Assembly: GCA_937864225.1 (NCBI GenBank) | Contig: CALMJK010000007.1 | Span: forward strand, 1-54,723 | Direction of reading: 5' to 3' | Source of the DNA: an uncultured bacterium | GTDB lineage: Bacteria > Krumholzibacteriota > Krumholzibacteriia > LZORAL124-64-63 | DNA: 54,723 nucleotides | Shown here: one piece after another, positions 15,714 to 22,906 of the stretch | Numbering within the stretch: position 1 is the stretch's first letter | How the letters are laid out: every line of letters begins with the position of its first letter | Notes under the pieces: generated by a model | Told to the model about the DNA's origin: nothing | The model's input: only the letters and a program-made list of their open reading frames with translations | Database searches by the model: none | Program-made: the position numbers and the translations under genes

Positions 15714-17201
15714 ATGGCCCGGCTGGCGATCGTCGGCGGCGGCGTGGCCGGTCTGGCGACCGCCTTCTGCGTGCGCCGACGCATCGAGGCCGGCCAGCTG
15801 CCGGGCTGGGCGCCGGGCGATGTCGTGGTGATCGAGGCGGCCCCCCGCCTCGGCGGCTTCTGCGTGACCGAGCGCGCGGACGGCTGGCTGCTCGACTGGG
15901 GCCCCAACGGCTTCCTCGACAACGAGCCGGCCACGCTGCGCTTGGTGGACGAACTCGGGCTGCGCGCGAGCCTGCGGCGTGCCACCGACGCCGCGGGGGA
16001 CCGTTACCTCTTCTTGCGCGGTCGCCTGCGCCCGATCCCCATGCGGCCGGGCGCCTTCCTGCGCAGCGATCTGCTCAGCCTGCGCGGCAAGCTGCGGCTG
16101 GCGTGCGAGCCGCTGGTGCCGGCCAAGCGCGACGGCGCGGACGAATCGGTGGCCTCGTTCGCGCGCCGACGCGTCGGCGATGAATTCGTGTCGACGCTTC
16201 TGGACCCGATGATCAGCGGCGTCTATGCCGGCGACGTCGAGCGCCTCTCGCTGCAGGGGGCGCTGCCGAAGATGGAGGCGCTCGAGCGCGAGCACGGCGG
16301 CCTCGTGCGCGGCATGCTCGCTCGGCGCCGACAGGCGCGGCGCGAAGGGCGGGCGGCTGCCGGCCCCGGCGGACCGGGCGGCGTGCTGCACACGTTCACG
16401 GACGGGATCGGCGCGCTGACCGAGCGGCTGGCGCGGGAATGCGGCGCGGCGCTCATGACGGGCTGCCGCGTGATGGCGGTCCGGCCCCGCGGCGCCGGGC
16501 GCTGGCGCGTCGAGTACGCCGCGGACCAGACCGCCGGCGCGGGCACGCGCGACACCACGCCGGAGCGCGACGCGCGGCCCGCGGCGACGGGAGCCGTCGA
16601 GGTGGACCAGGTCGTGCTGGCCTGCCCCGCGCGCGAGGCCGCGGCGGCGCTGGCCGCGTGGGACGAAGCGCTGGCCGCGCTGCTGCGCGCGGTCGAGCCG
16701 GCGCCCATCGCGGTCGTCTCGCTGGGTTACGATGCTGCCGCCTTCGACGGTCCCCGCGACGGTTTCGGCTTCCTGATCCCGCGCAAGGAGGGGATCCGCA
16801 CGCTGGGCGTGCTGTGGACGTCGAGCTTTTTCCCGTTCCAAGCCCCGCCCGGCAAGGTGCTCCTGCGCGTGATGATCGGCGGCGCGCGCGATCCGGGCAG
16901 CGCCGGCCTCACCGACGGCGAGGCGTCGCGCCGGGCGCTGGCCGACGTCGCGCGCACCATGGGCGTGCGCGCCGAGCCCGAGCTGGTGCGCGTGTTCCGT
17001 TACCGCGAGGGGATCCCGCAGTACGCCCTCGGGCACCGCAGGCGCCTGCTCAGCTTGGCGGAGCGCCTGGTCGGGCTGCCCGGTCTGCACGCCACGGGCA
17101 ACTCGTACCGGGGCATCTCGGTGAACCACTGCGTCAAGGACGCGTACGAGACCGCCGGGCGGATCGTCGCCGCGGCTGGCCGGGAAGGGGTGGGCGCGTG
17201 A
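15714..17201 (+). CDS. hemG: FAD-dependent protoporphyrinogen/coproporphyrinogen oxidase
   Basis: 495 residues. The N-terminal dinucleotide fold has I-V-G-G-G-V-A-G-L-A-T-A, then an acidic beta-2 end (V-V-V-I-E-A), then R-L-G-G-F-C. D-W-G-P-N-G-F and a C-terminal G-N-S-Y-R-G-I-S-V-N block are typical of the oxygen-using HemY/PPOX family, also called HemG or HemY by convention. The enzyme takes six electrons from the porphyrinogen and normally uses O2 or a quinone. Because hemN makes protoporphyrinogen IX, that is its likely substrate here. A CgoX-type role is less likely without hemQ. It overlaps the methyltransferase start. Confidence 0.88.
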   Translation: MARLAIVGGGVAGLATAFCVRRRIEAGQLPGWAPGDVVVIEAAPRLGGFCVTERADGWLLDWGPNGFLDNEPATLRLVDELGLRASLRRATDAAGDRYLFLRGRLRPIPMRPGAFLRSDLLSLRGKLRLACEPLVPAKRDGADESVASFARRRVGDEFVSTLLDPMISGVYAGDVERLSLQGALPKMEALEREHGGLVRGMLARRRQARREGRAAAGPGGPGGVLHTFTDGIGALTERLARECGAALMTGCRVMAVRPRGAGRWRVEYAADQTAGAGTRDTTPERDARPAATGAVEVDQVVLACPAREAAAALAAWDEALAALLRAVEPAPIAVVSLGYDAAAFDGPRDGFGFLIPRKEGIRTLGVLWTSSFFPFQAPPGKVLLRVMIGGARDPGSAGLTDGEASRRALADVARTMGVRAEPELVRVFRYREGIPQYALGHRRRLLSLAERLVGLPGLHATGNSYRGISVNHCVKDAYETAGRIVAAAGREGVGA

Positions 17202-18118
17202 AGAGAGAGGGGGCGGACGGCGGCCCGACCTGCAATCTCTGCGGCGGCGGCGTCTTCGCGGACATGCCGTTTCACTACGTCTGGGAAGGGCAACGCTTCG
17301 ACGGGGTCCAGTGCCGCGACTGCCGCCTGATCACGCTTTCGCCCCTGCCGACGGACGCGCAGTTGCAGCGCCTGTACGGCGAGGACTACTTCGCGGGCAA
17401 GCTGCACGGCCTCGACCGGCTGGGCGTTTCGTACGAGAGCTGGGCGGACGGGCAGGCGGCGAGGGCGCGCGCGTTTCTGCGCGGGGAGCTGCTGCGCCGG
17501 CGCCCGGGCGCGGCGCGCCTGCTGGAGATCGGCGCGGCCATGGGGCACTTTCTCGCGGCGGCCCGCGACGAGGGGCTGGAGGTGGCCGGAGTCGAGATCT
17601 CGGCGGCCGCGGCGCGACGCGCGCGGGAGAAGTTCGGCCTGGATCTGCTGTGCGCGAACATCGAGCAGGTGGATCAGCCGGCCTGGCGCGGCCGCTGGGA
17701 CATCGTGTACGCCGGCGACCTGTTCGAGCACCTGCGCGATCCCGCCGGCGTCCTGCGGCACGTGCACGAGCTGCTCGCCCCGGGCGGTCTGTTCGCGATC
17801 AACCTGCCGGGCACCTTCAATCTGCTCTCCACGCGCCTGGCGACCCCGCTGTTGCAACTCGCGGGCCGCTCGCGCCGGTTGCCGGAGGCGCCGTATCACC
17901 TGTACGAGTACACCACGGCCACCGTCGGCCGCCTGTTCGCGGGGCGCTTCGGGCGCGTCGAGGTCGTGAACCTCGCCACGCCGCCCTGGCGGCTCAACCT
18001 CAAGAGCCGCTCGCCCGCCTACCTCGGCAAGTTGGCGCTGCACGCCCTGAATTGGCCGCTGACCGGGCTGACCGGCCGCTACGGCGACCGCATGCAGGTC
18101 TACGGCTGGAAGGATTGA
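17198..18118 (+). CDS. Zinc-ribbon class I SAM-dependent methyltransferase
   Basis: 306 residues, GTG start overlapping the hemG stop (GTGA). The N-terminus carries a small zinc ribbon, C-N-L-C-G about 30 residues before C-R-D-C. A Methyltransf_11/23-like domain follows with L-L-E-I-G-A-A-M-G-H-F (motif I, SAM binding), then V-E-I-S and D-I-V-Y-A-G-D-L-F-E-H. This layout is common in methyltransferases acting on sugars, lipids or small molecules, often near glycan genes. Nothing ties it to haem besides position as the last gene of the operon. Substrate unknown. Confidence 0.82.
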   Translation: MKREGADGGPTCNLCGGGVFADMPFHYVWEGQRFDGVQCRDCRLITLSPLPTDAQLQRLYGEDYFAGKLHGLDRLGVSYESWADGQAARARAFLRGELLRRRPGAARLLEIGAAMGHFLAAARDEGLEVAGVEISAAAARRAREKFGLDLLCANIEQVDQPAWRGRWDIVYAGDLFEHLRDPAGVLRHVHELLAPGGLFAINLPGTFNLLSTRLATPLLQLAGRSRRLPEAPYHLYEYTTATVGRLFAGRFGRVEVVNLATPPWRLNLKSRSPAYLGKLALHALNWPLTGLTGRYGDRMQVYGWKD

Positions 18119-18127
18119 CGCGGCGCG

Positions 18128-18814
18128 TCAGGCCGCGAACACGACCACGCAGGTCACGTTGTCCAGTCCCCCCGCGGCGAGGGCGGCGTCCACGAGCGCG
18201 CGGCAGGCGGCGTCCGGCGTGGCGGCGTCGCGCAGCAGGGCCGCGATCGCGGCCTCGGGGACCATGTCGCTCAGGCCGTCGCTGCAGAGCAGGAAGCGGT
18301 CGCCCGCGCGCGCATCGGCGCCGTCGATGTCGTACCAGGTTTCGTCGCCCACGCCGACGGCGTTGGTGATCATGCCGCTGCGGCGCGGACCGACCTGGCC
18401 CCGCCCGCCGGCCTCGGGCGTGTGATCGCGCGTCAGACACGCCAATTCTCCGTCGCGCCAGCGGTAGGCGCGGCTGTCGCCGGCGTGCGCGACCCAGGCC
18501 TGGCCTCGTCCCAGCCAGAGGGCGACCACCGTCGCGCCCATGCCGGCGCGAGGGCCGTCGGCCTGTCGCCTGACCCGCGCGTCGGCGCGGCGCAGGATCG
18601 CGTCGAGTTGCCGGGCGGGATCTGTCCAGTCACCCGCCTCGCGCGCGTCGGCGGCGAGCGTCTCGACCACCAGGCCGGAGGCGACTTCGCCGGCCGCGTG
18701 TCCCCCCAAGCCGTCGGCGACGGCGAAGAGGAACCCCGCGGGATCGACGTAGAGCGCGTCCTCGTTGCCGCCGCGCCGGTGTCCGATATCGCTAAGACCG
18801 GCCGCCGTGTTCAT
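18128..18814 (-). CDS. PP2C-type serine/threonine protein phosphatase
   Basis: 228 residues. The PPM-family metal-site motifs are all present: N-E-D-A-L near residue 17, V-A-D-G-L-G-G-H (the D-G-x-G-G motif), G-A-T-V-V-A, H-A-G-D-S-R-A-Y, C-S-D-G-L-S-D, and a final L-D-N-V-T-C-V-V. It is a stand-alone cytosolic catalytic domain that removes phosphate from Ser/Thr. I start at the ATG at 18814, preceded by GGGAG. It lies downstream of the two small precursors and PqqD on the same strand, separated by a hairpin, while an HPr-kinase-like gene heads the same run of genes. No Hanks-type kinase is in the window, so its substrate is open. Confidence 0.9.
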   Translation of the reverse strand: MNTAAGLSDIGHRRGGNEDALYVDPAGFLFAVADGLGGHAAGEVASGLVVETLAADAREAGDWTDPARQLDAILRRADARVRRQADGPRAGMGATVVALWLGRGQAWVAHAGDSRAYRWRDGELACLTRDHTPEAGGRGQVGPRRSGMITNAVGVGDETWYDIDGADARAGDRFLLCSDGLSDMVPEAAIAALLRDAATPDAACRALVDAALAAGGLDNVTCVVVFAA

Positions 18815-18842
18815 GGCGCGTCGCTCCCTCGATTCAACAGGA

Positions 18843-18870
18843 ACCGGACCCGGGGCGAACCAGGTCCGGT
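18843..18870 (-). terminator. Hairpin between the second precursor and the phosphatase gene
   Basis: An 8-bp perfect stem (18843-18850 with 18863-18870) with a 12-base loop. On the minus strand it is followed by TTCCTGTTG, a weak T-tract. It could reduce read-through from the precursor gene into the PP2C gene. Confidence 0.5.
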
Positions 18871-18916
18871 CGAATCTGTGCCCGCAAGGTCCCGGGCATC
18901 GCGCGTGGCCCACTGT

Positions 18917-19060
18917 TCAGGGCCGCGCGGATCGCTCGGGTTTCAGCTTGCAGCCGCGGCCCGATGCATCGCCCGCGTCGGCGTCGTTCACGTGGTTGCC
19001 GTGGACTTGGAACTGCAGTTGCCGTGCCTCGATCTGCGGCTTCTCGTAGGTTCTCTTCAT
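18917..19060 (-). CDS. Small RiPP precursor with Y-x-K-P leader (second copy)
   Basis: 47 residues, found by reading the minus strand by eye. It begins M-K-R-T-Y-E-K-P-Q-I-E-A-R and continues Q-V-H-G-N-H-V-N-D-A-D-A-G-D, with one Cys (Cys37) and a basic tail ending S-A-R-P. The Y-x-K-P element is the kind of leader motif bound by PqqD-like proteins in lasso-type RiPP systems. The peptide aligns with the other precursor through R-x-Y-x-K-P, the (V)-(Y/H)-G-(N/S) segment and the D-(A/S)-D. A GAAGGTGG ribosome-binding site precedes the ATG. It lies 75 bases after the PqqD gene. The exact core and any modification are unknown. Confidence 0.72.
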   Translation of the reverse strand: MKRTYEKPQIEARQLQFQVHGNHVNDADAGDASGRGCKLKPERSARP

Positions 19061-19135
19061 CACGACGCGCCACCACCTTCCGTGTGGTCCGACCGCTCCA
19101 GAACCCCCACATCCCTGTGGCCTGTCCCGCGCGCC

Positions 19136-19423
19136 TCAGTCGTCGAGCCCGAAAATCAGCCTCTTTGACGCCAGGTATTCCAGACACTCGGCGAGATCGC
19201 GGGTGACGGTTTCAGAGTCCACCTCATAAGCGGCCAGGAGCAGGTCGCGGATTTCGGTGACGGTGTTGGTGCCGTCGATGGCGCGCCAGATGTCGGCCGA
19301 GACATCGCGCAGCGTGAACATCAGGTCGCCCTCCGGCGAGCAGACGAACACTTCATCGTCCACCTCTCGCCATACGGCGTCTTCGTTCCGTCGCGGCACA
19401 GCGCCCGGCTGCCACTCGCGCAT
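19136..19423 (-). CDS. PqqD-like RiPP recognition element protein
   Basis: 95 residues, a free-standing PqqD-family (PF05402-like) domain. V-D-D-E-V-F-V-C-S-P-E-G-D-L-M-F-T-L begins the winged-helix part with its N-terminal beta-hairpin, then S-A-D-I-W-R-A-I-D-G and a final helix with D-L-A-E-C-L-E-Y-L. In lasso and related RiPP pathways such proteins bind the precursor leader, often through the Y-x-x-P motif, and present it to a modifying enzyme. It lies between the two precursor genes, downstream of the terminator that follows the first. I chose the ATG at 19423; a longer reading upstream would run through the terminator and the first precursor. Confidence 0.87.
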   Translation of the reverse strand: MREWQPGAVPRRNEDAVWREVDDEVFVCSPEGDLMFTLRDVSADIWRAIDGTNTVTEIRDLLLAAYEVDSETVTRDLAECLEYLASKRLIFGLDD

Positions 19424-19456
19424 GGCCCACCCCTTTGTGTGTCGGCGACGCCGCTC

Positions 19457-19488
19457 AAAAAACCGCCGGCCCCTGACGGAGCCGGCGG
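19457..19488 (-). terminator. Rho-independent terminator after the first precursor
   Basis: On the minus strand a perfect 8-bp stem (19481-19488 with 19463-19470, loop of 10) is followed directly by six T (the A-run 19457-19462). It sits between the first precursor and PqqD. Partial read-through would make much precursor mRNA and less of the recognition protein. Confidence 0.88.
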
Positions 19489-19521
19489 AATCATTGCTCA
19501 CCACCAACCGGATGTCTAGCT

Positions 19522-19695
19522 CTACGTGCCGTAGCCTCCGCCGTCCCGGTGGAAGGGGCCATTCTGGAAGCCGCAGTTTGCCTTGCCGTCGGAGTCCTGC
19601 AGATAGCTGCCGTAGACGCCCAGGCGAACCTCGCTCGCGGCCACGACCGGCTTGGCGTAAGGCCGGCGCTCGCTGCCTTTGCTGCTGCTTAGCAT
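19522..19695 (-). CDS. Small RiPP precursor with Y-x-K-P leader (first copy)
   Basis: 57 residues, found by reading the minus strand by eye. The leader reads M-L-S-S-S-K-G-S-E-R-R-P-Y-A-K-P-V-V-A. It continues S-E-V-R-L-G-V-Y-G-S-Y, then D-S-D-G-K-A-N-C-G-F and a Gly-rich end G-G-G-Y-G-T. Y-A-K-P fits the Y-x-x-P motif bound by PqqD-like proteins in lasso-type systems. There is one Cys (Cys41), several Asp and Tyr residues, and a C-terminal Thr, notable because an HPr-kinase-like gene heads the locus. A strong site (GAGGGAGAGG) precedes the ATG at 19695, and a good promoter lies about 60 bases upstream. Product class is inferred from leader and context. Confidence 0.78.
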   Translation of the reverse strand: MLSSSKGSERRPYAKPVVAASEVRLGVYGSYLQDSDGKANCGFQNGPFHRDGGGYGT

Positions 19696-19756
19696 ATATT
19701 CCTCTCCCTCTCACCCGTTTCTCGGCTTGCTCAATTTCCCCTTAATTGACCTTTCC

Positions 19757-19785
19757 ACAATACCACGATCCGCGCTTCCCGGCAA
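19757..19785 (-). promoter_or_regulatory. Promoter of the first precursor gene
   Basis: On the minus strand TTGCCG (19780-19785) and TATTGT (19757-19762) are separated by exactly 17 bases. They lie in an AT-rich gap between the nucleotidyltransferase stop and the precursor start, giving an mRNA leader of about 55 bases. The precursor can therefore be transcribed separately from the upstream exporter genes. Confidence 0.7.
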
Positions 19786-19853
19786 TCTTTTTAAAGGGTT
19801 TTCTTGTCCTGTACACCCGGACCGCGCCAGCCCGCCCCCGCGCGGCGGGCGGC

Positions 19854-21059
19854 TCAAACTCGCCAGCGGTCCTCTTTTAGATCCCAGCCCGCGAGGGTCA
19901 TGGCGACGTAAACGGCGGCCTTAAGTGGTAAGACGGCGTGCCGCAACGAATTAACAATATCGCGGCCCCGGCTGCGCGGCCCGGGGCTCTCCATTCCAAG
20001 CACGGCCGGAGTCGGGAAGAATTGCCGCCACAGCCAGGCCAGGCGCTCCCGGGCGCCCTCCCGCCGCAGGCAACCGACCGCGGCGTGGCCGGCCACGTAG
20101 AGCCGGGTGCGGCGGCGCAGCACGGACTCCGTCCGCAGCAGGCGCAGCAGCAGGGGGGGCGAGGACTGCGGGCAGGCCGCCAGCAGCCGTCCCGCCGGGC
20201 CGCCGGGCCAGAAACGGTCGGTCAGCGCCAAGGTGGCCTGCAGCGGGATCGAGAGGCGGCCTTCCCGGGCGCGACGCCACAGGGGCGCGGGTTCCAGGCC
20301 CTGGCCGTCCACCGCCAGGAGGGCGGCCGCGTCGCGCAACTGCCCAAGCGAGGCGAAGCCGCCGATCGCCGCGTGCAGGCTCAGGTGCAGGAGCAGCTGA
20401 TCGGGCGCCGGCGCCAGCGCCGGGGCGCCGACGAAGACGACGGCGCGGGCGTCGCGCCACAGGTCCGCGGCGCCCCACCCGATGTCCATCAGCGGCGCCG
20501 CGACGTCCCAGTGCACCTCGACGCACAGCCAAGGGCGGTCGCGATGGCGCCAGATCAGGTGGTAGTGGTGCCGCCGGTAGAACGCGGCGCTGCCCGCGCT
20601 CTCGTCCAGGCAGTAGCCGCGCGCGGCGAGCACCGCCCCGGTCTCCTCGACGCGGGCGCGGGGCACCAGCAGGTCCACGTCGCCCAGCGGCCGGACCGCG
20701 GGATCGGCGTGCACGGTCGCCAGCAGCGCCGCCCCCTTGAGCAACAGGGGCGCGATGTCACGCGCGCGCAGTTCCGCTAACAGCCGGGCCATTTCGGCGG
20801 ACAGGGCCGCGTTGTGCAGGCTGGTGCGCGCATAGTGGCCGCGCAGATGGGCGCGCACCGGTTCGGGGCAGGCCGGCCACCAGGCGGAGCCGCGCCGCGC
20901 ATAGAGGTGCTCGGCGAGGCTGTGCGCGACCGCCAACCGCGCGGCACGTTCCCAGTCCGCCGGCGTGGCCGCGGCGGCGGCGGGCGCGGGTCCGTCGCCG
21001 ATGATCTCCAGGAACAGCCGTTCGCCGGCCACGAGCGCGGGGGTGGGGCGCGGTCGCAC
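19854..21059 (-). CDS. PF14907-type nucleotidyltransferase family protein of RiPP loci
   Basis: 401 residues from GTG at 21059, five bases past the ABC exporter stop. The core has L-L-L-K-G-A-A-L-L near residue 120, then V-R-P-L-G-D-V-D-L-L-V, the G-x-D-x-D metal-binding pattern of this nucleotidyltransferase-like family, and V-E-V-H-W-D-V later on. A helical C-terminal half follows. Family members recur beside PqqD-like proteins, HPr-kinase-like proteins and ABC exporters in lasso-peptide and related clusters, where they are proposed to nucleotidylate or otherwise tailor the peptide. The reaction here is not known. It probably shares a transcript with the exporter and kinase. Confidence 0.85.
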   Translation of the reverse strand: MRPRPTPALVAGERLFLEIIGDGPAPAAAAATPADWERAARLAVAHSLAEHLYARRGSAWWPACPEPVRAHLRGHYARTSLHNAALSAEMARLLAELRARDIAPLLLKGAALLATVHADPAVRPLGDVDLLVPRARVEETGAVLAARGYCLDESAGSAAFYRRHHYHLIWRHRDRPWLCVEVHWDVAAPLMDIGWGAADLWRDARAVVFVGAPALAPAPDQLLLHLSLHAAIGGFASLGQLRDAAALLAVDGQGLEPAPLWRRAREGRLSIPLQATLALTDRFWPGGPAGRLLAACPQSSPPLLLRLLRTESVLRRRTRLYVAGHAAVGCLRREGARERLAWLWRQFFPTPAVLGMESPGPRSRGRDIVNSLRHAVLPLKAAVYVAMTLAGWDLKEDRWRV

Positions 21060-21063
21060 GGCC

Positions 21064-22878
21064 TCACGCTCCCGGGACGCCCGGCCCCGTCGCGGGCCGA
21101 TGGTCGCCCAGCTGCAGGGCGTGCAGGTGCGCGTAGAGCCCTCGGCGCTCCAGGAGCTGCGCGTGGCTGCCCTCCTCGACGAGCCTGCCTTCGGACAGCA
21201 CCACGATCCGATCAAGATCACGCACCGTCGACAGGCGGTGGGCGATCACGATCGCCGTGCGGCCCTCCATCAGGGCGCCCAGCGCGACGCGCACGGCCTC
21301 CTCGGAGCGCGCGTCCAGGGCGGAGGTCGGCTCGTCCAGGATCAGGATGCGCGGATCGCGCAGGAAGGCGCGCGCGAGCGTGATGCGCTGCCGCTCGCCG
21401 CCGCTGAGCCGCTGCCCGCGCTCGCCGCAGCGCGTGGCGAAACCCTCGGGCAGCCGGTCGATGAATTCCAGGGCATTGGCCCGCGCCGCCGCCTGCCGCA
21501 CCCGCGTTTCGTCCACGTCGGCCAGGCCGAAGCGGATGTTGTCCTCGATCGGCAGGTCGTAGAGCACGGGGTCCTGCGAGACGTAGGCCATCTGCCCCCG
21601 CAGGTCCGTGAGGTCGTAGTCCGCGAACGGGCGGCCGTCGAGCAGCAGGCGGCCGGCGCTGGGTTCGTACAGGCGCAGCAGCAGGCCCGTGAGCGTGGTC
21701 TTGCCGGCCCCCGACGGCCCCACCACGCCCACCTTTTCTCCGGCGGCGATCCGCAGCTCGAGGTCGCGCAGCACGGTCCGTTCGCCGTAGGCGAAGGAGA
21801 TCCCCTCCAGCGTCAGCTCGCCGCGGCACGTCAGGCGCGGGCGTGGCGAACCGGGTCGGCGCCGCTCGGCCGGCGAGGCCAGCACCCCGTCCAGGCGTCC
21901 CGCCGCCGCCACGGCGCCCTGCGCCGAGGCGTAGAGCGACGTGAGCGAAGAGACCGGCACCGCGACCCGGTAGGCGAGCAGGAAGAACGCGACGAGCTGT
22001 CCCTGCGAAGCGGTGCCGCGGGCGGCCAGGGTGAAGCCGTAGACCACGACCACGATCAGCGCGATCCAGAGCAGGATCTGGGCCCCCGATTCCAGCGCGG
22101 CCGACAGGATGGCGCGACGGACGCCCGCCTGGCGGTAGGCCTCGACCTTCTCGCCGAAGCGCGCCGCCTCGTGATCCTGGCTGTTGTAGCTCTTGATGAC
22201 GCGGATCGCTCCCGCCACGTCCTGCACGTGGTTGCTGATGCGGCCCAGCTCGTCGTACATCTGGCGCGCCAGCCGGTGCAGCCGGCGCCCGAAGACGTGC
22301 ATGAGCAGCATCGTGGCCGGCACGACCGCCATCACGACGATGGTCAGGCGTGGCGAGAGGCGCAGCATCAGCCACACCGATCCCGCGAGCGTGATCGTGG
22401 CGCGCGCCAGCGCCACGACGCCGTTTGTGGCGATATAGGTAACGCTGCCGACGTCCGACGTGACGCGCGTGGAGAGGTCGCCGCCTTGGTGGTCCGCGTA
22501 GTAGAGGCTGGGCAACTCCAGCAGGTGGTCGAAGACGCGCCGGCGCAGGCACGACACGTAGGCGAGGTCGAGCCGCGAGGAGACGATCGTGGAAAGGTAG
22601 GTCCCCACCAGTTGCGCGACGAGCAGCGCGATCACGGCGGCGAGGGCCGCGGGGCGCTCGGCCGGCGGCAGCTTGCCGCCGAGGGCGTCAACAAAGCGGC
22701 CGGCCTGCAGCGGGATCGCCAGGCTGAAGCCGATCGACAGGACCATGAGCAGGCAGACCAGCGCGAAGTTGCGCCGGTGCCGGCGCAGCTCGCGCAGGTA
22801 GGGCGCCAGCGTGCGCAGGCCGGGGCGCGCGGCGTCGCTCTCGCGGCCCTGTCCGGTCCTCTCCTTGTCCACGCGCAT
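21064..22878 (-). CDS. ABC exporter with fused permease and ATPase domains
   Basis: 604 residues. The N-terminal six-helix membrane domain (about 35-320) has no C39 peptidase domain in front of it, so the protein exports but probably does not cleave a leader. The ATPase domain has V-G-P-S-G-A-G-K-T-T-L (Walker A), Y-V-S-Q-D-P (Q loop), L-S-G-G-E-R-Q-R (signature), I-L-I-L-D-E-P (Walker B) and I-A-H-R-L-S (H loop). This is the lipid A/peptide exporter type that works as a homodimer. It matches the D protein of lasso clusters by position. AAAGG precedes the ATG at 22878. Confidence 0.93.
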   Translation of the reverse strand: MRVDKERTGQGRESDAARPGLRTLAPYLRELRRHRRNFALVCLLMVLSIGFSLAIPLQAGRFVDALGGKLPPAERPAALAAVIALLVAQLVGTYLSTIVSSRLDLAYVSCLRRRVFDHLLELPSLYYADHQGGDLSTRVTSDVGSVTYIATNGVVALARATITLAGSVWLMLRLSPRLTIVVMAVVPATMLLMHVFGRRLHRLARQMYDELGRISNHVQDVAGAIRVIKSYNSQDHEAARFGEKVEAYRQAGVRRAILSAALESGAQILLWIALIVVVVYGFTLAARGTASQGQLVAFFLLAYRVAVPVSSLTSLYASAQGAVAAAGRLDGVLASPAERRRPGSPRPRLTCRGELTLEGISFAYGERTVLRDLELRIAAGEKVGVVGPSGAGKTTLTGLLLRLYEPSAGRLLLDGRPFADYDLTDLRGQMAYVSQDPVLYDLPIEDNIRFGLADVDETRVRQAAARANALEFIDRLPEGFATRCGERGQRLSGGERQRITLARAFLRDPRILILDEPTSALDARSEEAVRVALGALMEGRTAIVIAHRLSTVRDLDRIVVLSEGRLVEEGSHAQLLERRGLYAHLHALQLGDHRPATGPGVPGA

Positions 22879-22906
22879 CCTTTCGGCGTCTTTCGGCCGC
22901 GTTGTC

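Noticed and set aside
13168..17129. Long minus-strand frames opposite hemN, hemH and hemG
   Set aside because: All are opposite genes with intact catalytic motifs, and have Arg/His/Gln-rich compositions typical of antisense frames.
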